The position numbers and the translations under genes are program-made. From Amia ocellicauda (Eukaryota; Chordata; Actinopteri; Amiiformes; Amiidae), in contig NC_089868.1 in NCBI RefSeq assembly GCF_036373705.1, positions 12,401,020-12,465,019 on the forward strand: a DNA stretch of 64,000 nt, in the 5' to 3' direction. A model generated the notes under the pieces. That model did not search any database. It was not told the DNA's origin and saw only the letters and a list, made by a program, of their open reading frames with translations. Shown in pieces: positions 10,953 through 24,099 of this stretch. Each line of letters starts with the position of its first letter. The stretch's first letter is position 1.

Positions 10953-13742
10953 TTCAAAACCAGATTTAATATTCTTGTACCTCCACTAGCTCTTGTGGGC
11001 AGGGCTTTGACCAGTTCTTCCCAAGATGCATCATCATGAACCAGAGTTAAATGTTTGATTATGCTACCAACACTATGGAATTGAACTATCCCATCCATGG
11101 ACTGCTCTTCAACAACCTCTCTCAGGAAGAGTGAAGCAGCCTGTCTCAGCCGAGTTATTCTGTTATACTGTAGCTCAATGGAAAACATGGAAATAATAAT
11201 ACAGCGTTACATGACTCATACAACCTTGCAGATCAGTACACATGCACACACACAAAATACATAAATAAAACAGAAAATGTGTTAATAAATGTATGTTCTT
11301 TTTTTAATTGTTATAATTTATTTAAAAAAATTGATTAACATGGGGAAACATGCACAGGCAACATGTATGTGAAATAGATTACTGGATGTAGTTTCATACA
11401 CATAACAACAAGTGTAGCTTTTGAATATTAATGTGCTAGAGATGATTACCCATATATTAATACATTCAAATTGGCAATGATTTAATTTACAGGACATTTG
11501 TTTACCCAGCTGGCCAGGATTTAAGTGCAATTGTTTTCAACACTAGTCCCCTCTTTCCAAAGGATTTTATTTGTCACCTTAAAATTATCAATTTGTAAAG
11601 ATTTATTTAGCAGTTGTGTTGGTGAATTATGTAATTTAAAGGTAATTTGGTATAAACATCTAAACACTTTTCAGCTCCCAGGGACCAGAGCTTCCACTGT
11701 CATATCACTTGCTAAATTGATTAATAACTAACTTATTACAAACTACATTTATTCTAGTGTTTAGACATTCGTGATTTAGAGTGACCTGTACAATTAGCTG
11801 GATCAGGATCAGGGCTGTTTAAGCATCTCTGTAGCTTTATCGGAGAAATACGTAAGTGTGATAATGTCTGTGAAAAAAACAAACAAAAAAACATGGTAGT
11901 ATCTTAGTAGTATGTTGGATATATATGCTAATCTTATGGCTAGTGTTTACTATGTTCTGTTTAAGACTTTGTCCATTGCCCTTGCAGGAGTTATATATTC
12001 TATGTAGGGTGTTTTGTAATCTCCTAGGTACATCTTTGTATCCTCCACTTATGATTTAGATATAGATACATCCGTCTCAGTGTTAATTGATTTCAATATT
12101 ACAATAATGCTTTAAGGACTTACAATCATGCTTCCTGACACATCCAGCACCAAGCACATTTCTCTCTGTCCCTTCTGTAACACTGTGAACTGGGGTGCAG
12201 GAGGAGGGGTGACCAAAACACCAGAGTTCCTGAAGTCCTCAGAGCTGCCAATCACACTCCATACACTTCTGTAGTTGCACATTCTGTTCTGCATGTTCTG
12301 GGCTTCCGTGTTATGTCTTTTGTCATTACAGAATCCAGTTATCTATAAAATACAAGCATTAGTGTACCTGCAATTTCTATTCACGTCTGTGCTAAAATTT
12401 CAAATTGTACACTGGAGCAAACAGCTTTGAAAGTTTGTCCAGTTCGTTAGTTGTTGGGCATCTCTACTGGACTGACTGGGAAGGATAGAGAACACTGAGC
12501 TATACTAACCAAAGAGGAAGTAATAAATGTTAATTGAAAACAAGGAATGATATTGGACAGATATTTTGTTTCTTGAGGACTTGTCAAATATCACACATGT
12601 AGATTGGTATGAGAACATTTAAAACTTAGTTTTACTACTTACAGCAGGCAGGCTCTTGATTATTTTCTGGGATAAACTGGCAGGTTGTATTGGGTAACCA
12701 GTAGCTGGGTCAATGGAGCACTGCCGCACAGAATTGCCACAGGGGACACCTATGGTGCTTTTGAGATCTTTGAAACACCTGAAAAAATGTGCAATTTTTA
12801 AATATGAATTTCATATTTTAAATGGTAATTTATATGAATACCATAATAATTAAGAGCAAAACCATATCGAAAGCAAATAAATTATAAATTAGTCATGTTT
12901 TGAGTATCAAATTACTTACTACTGGTTATTGTCATGATTACCTTCGGGGGCACAGGAACAGGGGATCCCAGTGCAGTGCTGGATCGCGGGATGGTCGGAC
13001 AGGTGTGGGTTGGGTACCAGCAAAGCAAGGCAAACAAGGGCTGAACGAAGACAAGGTCGTGGTAACAGGTGTTGGTCGTGGGATCAACAGGCAAAGGCAA
13101 GATGGATTCGTGGTCGGGAAGACAGGCAGGAAGTCAAGGGAACATGGGAAATCCAAGGCACAAAGAGGACAGGGATACGTGACCAAGACTGGAACAGGCA
13201 CTGGGACAAGGCTAGGGATTGCAGTTGGAACTGACAACACTTCGCCCCGACGGAGGGAAGTGAGGGGATTATAAGGGAAGCAGGAACCAGGCTTGGGATG
13301 TGCAGGGCGAATGGGAACAGCGGGATAGAACAGGAGTGCACATGGGTGACCGGAATGTTAATAGACAGAGTGACGAGAGCAGGGAGAAGGCAGGGAAATG
13401 GCGGCCCCTAGTGGGGATAGAGGGGGAGCGCTAGGGGACCATGACAGCTATAGACTTATATAACTATTGCAATATTATGATGAATAGGAATGTAGTGTAA
13501 TTAAAGTGTAATACTGTAATACAAATGTGTATGTTTCATTAATCTATATAAACACAATCATTATTATGTATACATACAGTACATTAAACTATAATGTATT
13601 GAAGCTTTAACTAAAATAGTTTAAAATTACCTTGTTGCCTCAATCCGTTTCTCTTTTGATATGTAAAATGGCATTTGCTGGTTGTATTCATCATAGACCC
13701 CCATCTCAAATGAGCCCATTCATGTATAAAGACATGAAGACA
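10953..13742 (-). pseudogene. CLCA-family gene (calcium-activated chloride channel regulator), four-exon fragment
   Basis: Exon 13742-13631 encodes VFIHEWAHLRWG, the signature HExxH zinc-metallopeptidase motif of CLCA proteins. Exon 12778-12643 encodes a Cys-containing linker; exon 12342-12124 encodes TGFCNDKRHNTEAQNMQNRM and ends in CLVLDVSGSMI, the start of the VWA domain with its DxSxS metal site; exon 11167-10953 continues the VWA domain (RQAASLFLREVVEE, DGIVQFHS, ASGGTRI). Splice sites are canonical and phases agree. CLCA proteins are secreted or surface self-cleaving metalloproteins that modulate TMEM16A-type chloride currents. Just after HLRW a run has five G where six are needed to continue into GVYDEYN, so the frame is lost. 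N-terminal exons and everything after the VWA start are not found in the window. A homopolymer error is possible for the frameshift, but the missing exons also favour a gene fragment. Confidence 0.8.
12930..13446 (-). mobile_element. solo LTR (gypsy-like) in a CLCA intron
   Basis: The unit is bounded by TGTCATG and CATGACA and flanked by GTTAT (12925-12929) and GCTAT (13447-13451), a 4-of-5 target duplication. In the minus direction it has a CTTATAATCCCC promoter-like box followed by GGCGAAGTGTTG, a pattern usual in fish gypsy LTRs. It is much richer in GC than the surrounding intron. All long frames here are LTR frames and not exons. Confidence 0.7.
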
Positions 13743-13749
13743 CTGTATA

Positions 13750-14415
13750 CACACTTCACCTATCTTACAATGTCATGTTAATATGGTAAACATTGTTTTA
13801 TAGCACTCAAATAAACATTTACATTAATAAGCAGGTTGTTATTTTTCTTTAATGATATTTCGCTGGCAGGCTGAAAAGGATGGAATTTAGAAACAGGAAG
13901 AGGTCATGAACTATTACTCTCCAATTAAACACATTGTTTCAGAGAATCGGTAGTTTAAGCATTTTTTTTAAATAAAAACTTAAATAAATGCTAAATCTCA
14001 ATTTTTTAAGAATATATATTTATCATTTGATAATTTTTTTAGCAAAATAAATATATAGCTAGCATGCACATACAGTCCTGCCCATCTGGTGCAGGTCAGC
14101 CTCTCACAGCAGTGAGGGCGGTATTTCAGTAAACTGTACAATTTGAGCTGCGTTTTAGTGCATCGTCGGGGCATCAAATTGTCCGACTCTGTTTTCGTGA
14201 TGTGGTCTGAGTGGAGACTCTCTCCAAAGTAAAAAGCAAAAGCAGCCCAGTAAAAACTGAATAAAAAAAATCACAGAACTGGGGCAGGAAGGGTCAGGGC
14301 AGAGCTTTATATACTGTGAGTGGTCAGAGGACCAACACGCCCAGGGTGTGAAGTAGTAAACTCACAGAGAGCAATTTCCCCCTTTGATAAGCTGGCACAC
14401 AATCCCATCAGCATA
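13750..14415. other. AT-rich stretch, no CLCA exon found
   Basis: This is where upstream CLCA exons would be expected. I read both strands for the conserved N-terminal CLCA motifs and saw none. Confidence 0.35.
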
Positions 14416-15000
14416 ATGGCCTGGCTTCGTGTGTCCTCTTCACAGTGTCTGTGGCCTGGCTCAGTGTGTCCTCTTCACAGTGTCTGTGGTCTGGCTCCGT
14501 GTATCCTCTTCACTGTGTCTGTCGCCTGGCTCCGTGTGTCCTCTTCACAGTGTCTGTGGCCTGGCTCTGTGTGTCCTCTTCACAGTGTCTGTGGCCTGGC
14601 TCCGTGTGTCCTCTTCACAGTGTCTGTGGCCTGGCTCTGTGTGTCCTCTTCACAGTGTCTGTGGCCTGGCTCAGTGTGTCCTCTTCACAGTGTGTCCTCT
14701 TCACAGTGTCTGTGGCCTGGCTCAGTGTGTCCTCTTCACAGTGTGTCCTATTCACAGTGTCTGTGGCCTAGCTCAGTGTGTCCTCTTCACTCTTTAGTTC
14801 AAAACACAAAGAAATGCATGTCATTAATCCACAGCAGCTAGCAGTGGACAAATGCAGAATGTATTGAAAGCAAGGAATGAGTGAACCTTGAATAAGATTT
14901 GAGCAGACGTTTGCAGTCACCCTGGAAGCGCAATCCCTGCTCTACCTCCCCGTCCGACTTGAAGAAGGAGCCTCGGCCTCTGTGGAGCGATGAGGACAAG
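14416..15000. repeat. 35-bp minisatellite locus 1 with duplicated flank
   Basis: About ten copies of a 35-bp unit (TGTCTGTGGCCTGGCTC + GTGTGTCCTCTTCACAG) lie at 14418-14795, some shortened to about 17 bp. The downstream 200 bp (CACAGCAGCTAGCAGTGGAC through GCCTCGGCCTCTGTGGAGCG) is nearly identical to 33150-33370. Because 35 is not a multiple of three, every frame stays open and translates to repeated WPGSVCPLHSVCG-type peptides; these are not genes. Confidence 0.85.
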
Positions 15001-15314
15001 TATGAAAAATAATTATTAAAGCTGTTATACAGTTAAATGGTTAGATTATGCCTTAACTTAGATATGTGCAATACCAAAAAAACTAAACGTTGACTTTTTA
15101 TGCACCAAAAACATGTAATTCTTTAACAAATTCGCCATCTTGGATTTTCTTTAATTATTAATTAAAAAGAAGTTTTAAAATGTACTAAAAGTAAACGTAT
15201 AAATAACGACCACATTTATCATAGCACAAGACTCTTGTCTAACATTTGGATGGGATAGTTGATGCATTTGTATCGATTTGTGTGAACTACACATACATTG
15301 TCAAATGGTATGGC

Positions 15315-15435
15315 TCAGAGCATCTACAAAACTGCAGCTCATGTGGGGTGTTCCCGGTCTGCGGTGGTCAGTACCTATCAAAAGTGGTCCAAGGAAGGAA
15401 AAGCGGTGAACCGACGAAATGGCTTGATCATTGTC
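15315..15435 (+). mobile_element. Tc1-like transposase fragment
   Basis: The block TGTGGGGTGTTCCCGGTCTG through GTGGTCCAAGGAAGG matches the N-terminal HTH region of a common fish Tc1 transposase family (peptide pattern GVSRYAVVSTYQKWSKEG). It is the internal part that the deleted element at 41603-42086 lacks. No terminal repeats remain. Confidence 0.6.
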
Positions 15436-15439
15436 ATGT

Positions 15440-16845
15440 AAAATATGAATTATTCATGATTTGAGAATTCAATTAAACTTATTAGGTATTATTACAGTAT
15501 ATTTGTATTAAAATAAATGTTACATTAAACCATATTAATATTATACTGTATGTATTTGACTTTCTTCCATTAACCCACTTATAGGTAACAGTACAGACAA
15601 TACATCAAGTGAGGATCCTAAAGGATTGTAAAGGATCCGACAAGATTCTGTCAAGATTTTTATCTGTGAATCCAAGGAAGCAGGGTGTTGTAGGAGGGTT
15701 GTCTGAATGTGGCTTTACAAACAAGGCATCAGTACATAAGTACTTCCTAAATACTAAATACTTACATAACATATTCAATGTGACTGAATTGTAGTTTGTT
15801 ATTAGGCAAAAAAAATATTCTGGACAGGATTATGGCCAGGATCAATCACATCGCTGGGGAGTTTTTTTCAGATTGTGACGCCTGTCTGTGTGAAGAAGTG
15901 TCTCCTGTTTTCTGTCCGTGTGTCCCTGCTGATGTGGAAAAGCTCCTCTGGTTTGATGGTGAAAAGGTTCAGTTCCCTCAGTCTCTCAGTAGGACATTCC
16001 CTTCAGACCTGGAATAAGTCTGGCTGTTTTATTGACTGTTCCTTTCCTTTACCACTGTTTATTATTTACGTGTGTTTCTTGATGTAATCGAATTATTGAG
16101 TGCTGTGTGTTTTATCACTAACCATGGTCCTCTGCCCTTCGCCAAGCACCTGTCCCTGATCACAGGTGCGCCCCAAAGCTGGACTGCTCTTACCTGTTCT
16201 CTGGCCCTGTGAGAGGGAGCTGACCAGTGAAAAGGGGAATGGAGTCAGACGGAAAGGAGACACACTGGGTCCGCAGTCTGTGAGAAGCTGAGCGCAAGAG
16301 CCAGTCGAGACGCAGAAGAGCGCTGCAGGGGGAATGGCGCAAGCTGCAGCAATTGGTAATAGACTTGACTCCCTGTTCCTGTATCTATTTCCTGAGGTCC
16401 CCTACTAGTGTTCTTAATACAAGAACAGGGGGGAAAAAATCAGTCATTGAATAAAATGCACCTTTCTGGTTAATTTAGAGATTCAAAAGTAGTCAAGAAA
16501 GTTGTTGACTTTTAACTTGATATCACACTTCAGTGTTTGTTTTAAAAGCATCAAGTCTTTATTTGGCACAATCTGGCATTAAGAAAATGTGCTGAGGAGG
16601 GCCGCCCAGAGATGCACTCCAAGCAGTGGTGTCTGTTCACACAGGAGGGGTCCTCCAGTGCCCTGCACAGGTGGTCTGGCCCCAGGCGTGTGGTGCAGGA
16701 GGCGTGGCCATCCTCCGGGGGCAGGGTGCGGTGGCCGCATGTGGAACCATGTGCCGCAAGAGTGTGCCCTCTCCCTGACTGGGGTCTACTGTGTGTGCAC
16801 CTTGGGACGCAGGCAGGAGCCCAGTTGCCTGAGGGTGGACAGCGG
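15440..16845. other. no gene recognised
   Basis: The first part is AT-rich. From about 16090 it becomes GC-rich, with a Cys-coding frame on each strand (16580-16850). No splice-bounded exon or known motif stands out, so I make no gene call. Confidence 0.3.
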
Positions 16846-16847
16846 GT

Positions 16848-16915
16848 CCATGACAATTCATCCCGTGACAATTTGTCCCTGTCAATTCGCCCCCATCATT
16901 ACATGTTCTCCACTT
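16848..16915. repeat. degenerate CAATTCGTCCCC-type repeat, also at 39945-40030
   Basis: Short units of the form GACAATT-CGTCCCC/TGTCCC follow each other here, and the same degenerate array appears at 39945-40030. It is probably an internal array of a dispersed element. Confidence 0.5.
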
Positions 16916-16980
16916 GATCATTTGTAACCAAATTATTGTAGAGCCATAGAACACATATATGTGTATATATACTAGGCAGG

Positions 16981-16981
16981 C

Positions 16982-17031
<50 letters not shown>
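16981..17031. repeat. (TA)n microsatellite
   Basis: A run of about 20 or more TA dinucleotides. Confidence 0.95.
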
Positions 17032-17033
<2 letters not shown>

Positions 17034-17255
17034 AGCAAAGTGCATGGCCATGTAGTGGATGGGCGCTATTATAGGAACTACAAACTACAAAATCACTGCT
17101 GCTAAAAAAACTACATTCCCCAAGAAGCATCCAGGTCCTTTGTTTCCAAAGGGCAGCAGACTCACCTGTCAGGCATTAAGGGCTAATGCAATGCCTATAT
17201 AAAGTGATCTCTGCTCCTGGAAAGGTGTGGTAGTAGGAGGACACTGTGTGTGAGA

Positions 17256-17403
17256 GTTTGTGTGGTGTTTGTGTGGTGTTTGTGTGGTGTTTGTGTGGTG
17301 TTTGTGTGGTGTTTGTGTGGTGTTTGTGTGGTGTTTGTGTGGTGTTTGTGTGGTGTTTGTGTGGTGTTTGTGTGGTGTTTGTGTGGTGTTTGTGTGGTGT
17401 TTG
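17256..17403. repeat. 11-bp minisatellite (GTGTGGTGTTT)n
   Basis: About 13 nearly perfect copies. Since 33 bp is 11 codons, both strands stay open (CGVCVVFVWCL-type on plus, HTNTTQTPHKH-type on minus); these frames are repeat artefacts. Confidence 0.95.
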
Positions 17404-17559
17404 GAAGACAAAAGGATAGACCTTACTGCGTATGACCCTTGCTTGTTGGGACTTTCTTTCTGGCGTGATATATATTGTTTGGAGGAGGAACTGTACTGAA
17501 CTTTGGACTGGCTATTGGAATATGAGACTTGTGCTTTATAAGGCAGAAATTATAGACAT

Positions 17560-18085
17560 TGACCCAGGTAACCCAGAAACCGCTTTGAACAGACAGTTTC
17601 TGAAGAATCCCCTAAGTTATTTTCAGAAATCAGATTCAAGATGTTTGAATTAAATAGAGTCTTTATTAACGAGCGCTCGGAAGGAAGATCGACTGGTGAC
17701 ACGCAGGTATTTGTCTCAACTTCCTTAAAGAGTTCAGAGAGCATACAGTTTTATACACACACAGTCCTGTGTCTCATACCAATGCTAGGGGACTACACCC
17801 GTATATTTTGGGTGCCAGCCCAACGAATAAGAGAATGATATCAAGGCAAATAATCTATGGCACAAACATATATCTAGTACATCTTGTCTTCACAGCTTTG
17901 CAGAGCCCCCCCTTAAACGGGAAGAAAGCGGACTCAGGCAGAGAGAGAGAGAAGGGGGTTAAGGGTGGTCTTAGTTCTATTTTAGTTGTTTCTCATTTAA
18001 TCTTTGAGATGCTTCTAGAGGCTTCTACAGTATCTTTCCTGCTCAAGAGTGTGCAAGAAGCACCTGAGGGAGCCTCTTTGTCACA
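17560..18085 (-). mobile_element. LTR-like remnant
   Basis: In the minus direction a TATA box (GTATAAAACTG, about 17747-17757) is followed by CGAGCGCTCG and AATAAAG, the same order as in the solo LTR at 10.3-10.9 kb, with which it shares the GAGCGCTCGGAAGGAA block. Ends and target duplication are not clear, so boundaries are approximate. Confidence 0.45.
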
Positions 18086-18145
18086 ATATATATATGTAAA
18101 AATATACACACAGACACACAACTATTTTGTATTATTTATTATAAT

Positions 18146-18504
18146 GTGTTTTTAATTGATACATTAATTTGAGACTATAACCCCAATAATTACGTTTTAT
18201 AGAATTAGTCAGAACAGCTGGCAGCAAAGGCTGCAGGCTACTTAAAGCAGGTTTCACATTAAAGTTGTACAGCAGTTGCTACAGTGGTTGGAGAACAGCA
18301 TTGTGAACTTGGTGATCTGGGTTTGATTCCTGATCAGTACTTGTTAATTTCCTGGAGTTATATGTTATCAGAGTAGAACGAACAAATACAAGGCTTTTGA
18401 AAATACAGTGCTACATATGGAGGGTCAGTCCTTCTGACAAATATAATTTATAAATTTGTTTATTTTTTCACTTACACGTTAAATTCAGTGCATATGTGGA
18501 TTCC

Positions 18505-18551
<47 letters not shown>

Positions 18552-18888
18552 ATTGATTTCTTACATTGCTTGGTTAAATTCGAATAATGATCCAGTCTAA
18601 CTGGATATTAATGAGTGAATTTGCCTCGCTGTCTGATTTGCTACTAGTTCATGTTACCTGAACCATGTTATTGAAACAAAATTCTAATTAGGAGAATTTA
18701 AAATCTGTATTAATCGCCTTGTAATTGTTCGTTTTACTCTGATACCGTTTAACTCAAGGAAATTTAACTTTAACATGAAACCTGCTTTAAGTAGTCTGCA
18801 GCCTCGCTGTCGGCTGTTCTGACTAATTCCATAAAACTTAATTATTGGGGTTATAGTCTCAAATTAATGTATCAATTAAAAACATGAA
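18146..18888. mobile_element. fold-back (long-TIR) non-autonomous DNA element
   Basis: Two inverted arms of about 125 bp (18146-18272 and 18765-18888) match over nearly their whole length, starting with TTTTTAATTGATACATTAAT. The interior holds a (TTA)n run at 18494-18549. The left arm interior has a tRNA-like box B (GGGTTTGATTCC, about 18327) that may be a nested SINE trace. There is no coding capacity. Confidence 0.75.
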
Positions 18889-18889
18889 T

Positions 18890-19159
18890 TGATGTTAAGA
18901 CAACAAATTGTAACAGGATTAATTGTTGGGGATGAATTGAGGCGCACACGTGGTCAGCGCCAGCTGGTGTGGGCACTGGTCAGAACTCCAAACTTGAGAC
19001 ACTTGTGTGGGCTGTAGTGCAGAGGAAGCTGGCAGAGAAGCCCCCCACGCGGGTGAGACCTCCAGGGCAGACTGGTGAGCAGCTGGGGTGAGCAGCATCC
19101 GGGTTGCGGGTTAACTGCCGCCGTTTCATATTAAAAAAAAAAACGTAATTTGCAAGCAG
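18890..19159. other. short gap downstream of kinase B
   Basis: This includes the likely 3' UTR and polyadenylation region of kinase B on the minus strand. A clear AATAAA was not assigned. Confidence 0.3.
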
Positions 19160-22423
<3,264 letters not shown>

Positions 22424-23985
22424 CTTCTCTGGACCCTAGCAGTTAGCAAAAGCAAGAGGAGATTAGATACATCAAACAGACATCCTGCTCTAATGGGCTC
22501 CATCAAACTGTCAAACACACTTCAGTTCTCCATCTCTGTTTCCTCCTCAAAAGATTTAAGCACAGTGTCTGGAACCCTCTTCCTACAGCTCACCCTGTGG
22601 GCAGCCAGCATTTGTGCAAAGCCAATCAATAGCATTTTAAAGCATAGCATTTAATGCCACCAAACCTAATATACATGTCACTACATACTGCATGGCAATG
22701 GCAAGTTGGCATCCTAATCAAACACTCAACATATTACCACCTGTTCGGCTCTCTAAGGCTAGGTAAGGAAACGATCAATGATTCAACAGAAAAGGTGTCA
22801 TTCTGCTCAATGCACAGCCCGACTTTGTATTCAATTCATCATGACACGTGATAGAGCATCACTTAAATTGTATATAAAATGACTTACACAGTTTCAAATA
22901 AAGCTCCCGTGAACAGTTTAAAGGGACTGACCTTTCAGAACCTCATGGCTCAGGGCAATGGGGATAGTTTGCATTTTGACATTTATGATTCCAATCATGG
23001 AAAGTAACTGGTTTTATTCTGATGTAGATCAAATCAGAAACTAAGTTCTGCCAGTGTTGCTGCAGTCTTTAGAACTTATATAGCCAAGCAAAGGATGCAG
23101 AAGTCTGAGCAATTTGATGCTACAGTTACATCCTTTGTAAAACAGGTGTCAAAAAGTGTAGAGACACATGGGGCATTGATTGGATGATAAACATTTAACA
23201 ATTAGACATTTGTATTTAATAAAAGAGTAACACAATGCACAAGACTGACATTTCTAAAGTTACAACCCATCAACGCACAGTACAGCGCGTTTCATATGTT
23301 CAAAGGACGCGTCCGTGTAGCGCAGATTTCCGCTGCTCTGCGCGGATCTGCGCGGCTCCACCAATGGGAGCGCTGGGATTCTGCAGACCTGCACCGAACT
23401 GCGGACATCTGCGCCAAACGGACCTTCGGTAATGATAACGGAGGGGTCCGTGTATATTTGCTGATCAAGTTGCCCACCATGTCATACAGCAGCACACACA
23501 GCTGCTGCATTTACAATAGTAACCTCTAAAATGAGCCAATGAGTTGCAGTGTCAGCGGCGACACTTTCACATCCACACATCTTACTCCTGTGACATCCCA
23601 CAGCACCCAAACCCACCGGGGCACAGCGGCCAGCTTTGGGTTTCAGATGTGCACCAACGACCGACAACAACATACAAGCACACGTTTTCAGTTCCTGATA
23701 CAGGACGCAAAAGTCGTGTTGGTCTCCGTTAGAAAACTCCCCTGTGCAGTTAGTTATCATCCCGATAGGAGTTGTCATACTCACGCTTCGCAGTAGTCTT
23801 GTCAATAGTAGAGGGGCCGATGCAGAAACAACGCACACCCGTCCGTCTGTCTGTCTGTCTGTCTGTCTGTCTCCGGCTCACTCCTCCACACGAACCAATA
23901 AAAACAGACACAACACAACTGTCGTTATGCTGTAGTCAAGCGATGTCAAACTCTAAAAACACTGACAACACCGCTTTCGCTATGA
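22424..23985 (-). other. probable 5' UTR intron of kinase B
   Basis: An acceptor (TTTTGCTAACTGCTAG) stands just upstream of the kinase B start codon, and sequence homologous to the promoter/UTR of copy C lies near 23990-24092. The interval is therefore best read as an intron. It includes a dispersed repeat (23296-23470) and a (GTCT)n run at about 23846-23872. Confidence 0.5.
23296..23470. repeat. dispersed repeat, also at 40185-40350
   Basis: The block GTGTAGCGCAGATTTCCGC followed by TCTGCGCGG-type motifs is matched at 40200-40240 (GTGTAGCACAGATTTCCGC). Internal inverted matches (GCGCAGAT and ATCTGCGC) suggest a MITE. No family name can be given. Confidence 0.45.
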
Positions 23986-23989
23986 CGTT

Positions 23990-24092
23990 TCCACAAACTC
24001 AAGGGATGTCCGCTCTCTTGTGGGTTTGCTCTGGAACTGAATACGATGGCATAAGTAGAGCGATCTAGAACTCTTGAACCATTGTGACGTCA
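23990..24092 (-). promoter_or_regulatory. kinase B promoter and 5' UTR with CRE, homologous to copy C
   Basis: A perfect CRE (TGACGTCA, 24085-24092) lies in the core TTGTGACGTCACA. Reading down the minus strand, CGCTCTACTTATGCC and ACATCCCTTGAGTTTGTGGAA align in order with CGGCTCTGCTTGTGCC and ACATCCCTTGACATTGTGGAA below the CRE of copy C. This fixes the likely transcription start of B about 1.6 kb upstream of its ATG. Confidence 0.65.
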
Positions 24093-24099
24093 CAACTGC

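Noticed and set aside
12900..13341. Several long overlapping frames on both strands between CLCA exons
   Set aside because: They lie wholly inside a gypsy-like LTR flanked by a near-perfect target duplication and have no protein motif.
14320..14841. Three overlapping frames of 108-173 codons rich in CGLAPCVLF / WLRVSSSQC peptides
   Set aside because: They are the three readings of a 35-bp tandem repeat; any frame stays open because the unit has no stop and its length is not a multiple of three.
17169..17499. HTNTTQTPHKH and CGVCVVFVW repeat proteins
   Set aside because: They derive from an 11-bp minisatellite; 33 bp equals 11 codons, so the peptides repeat perfectly. No start context or domain.
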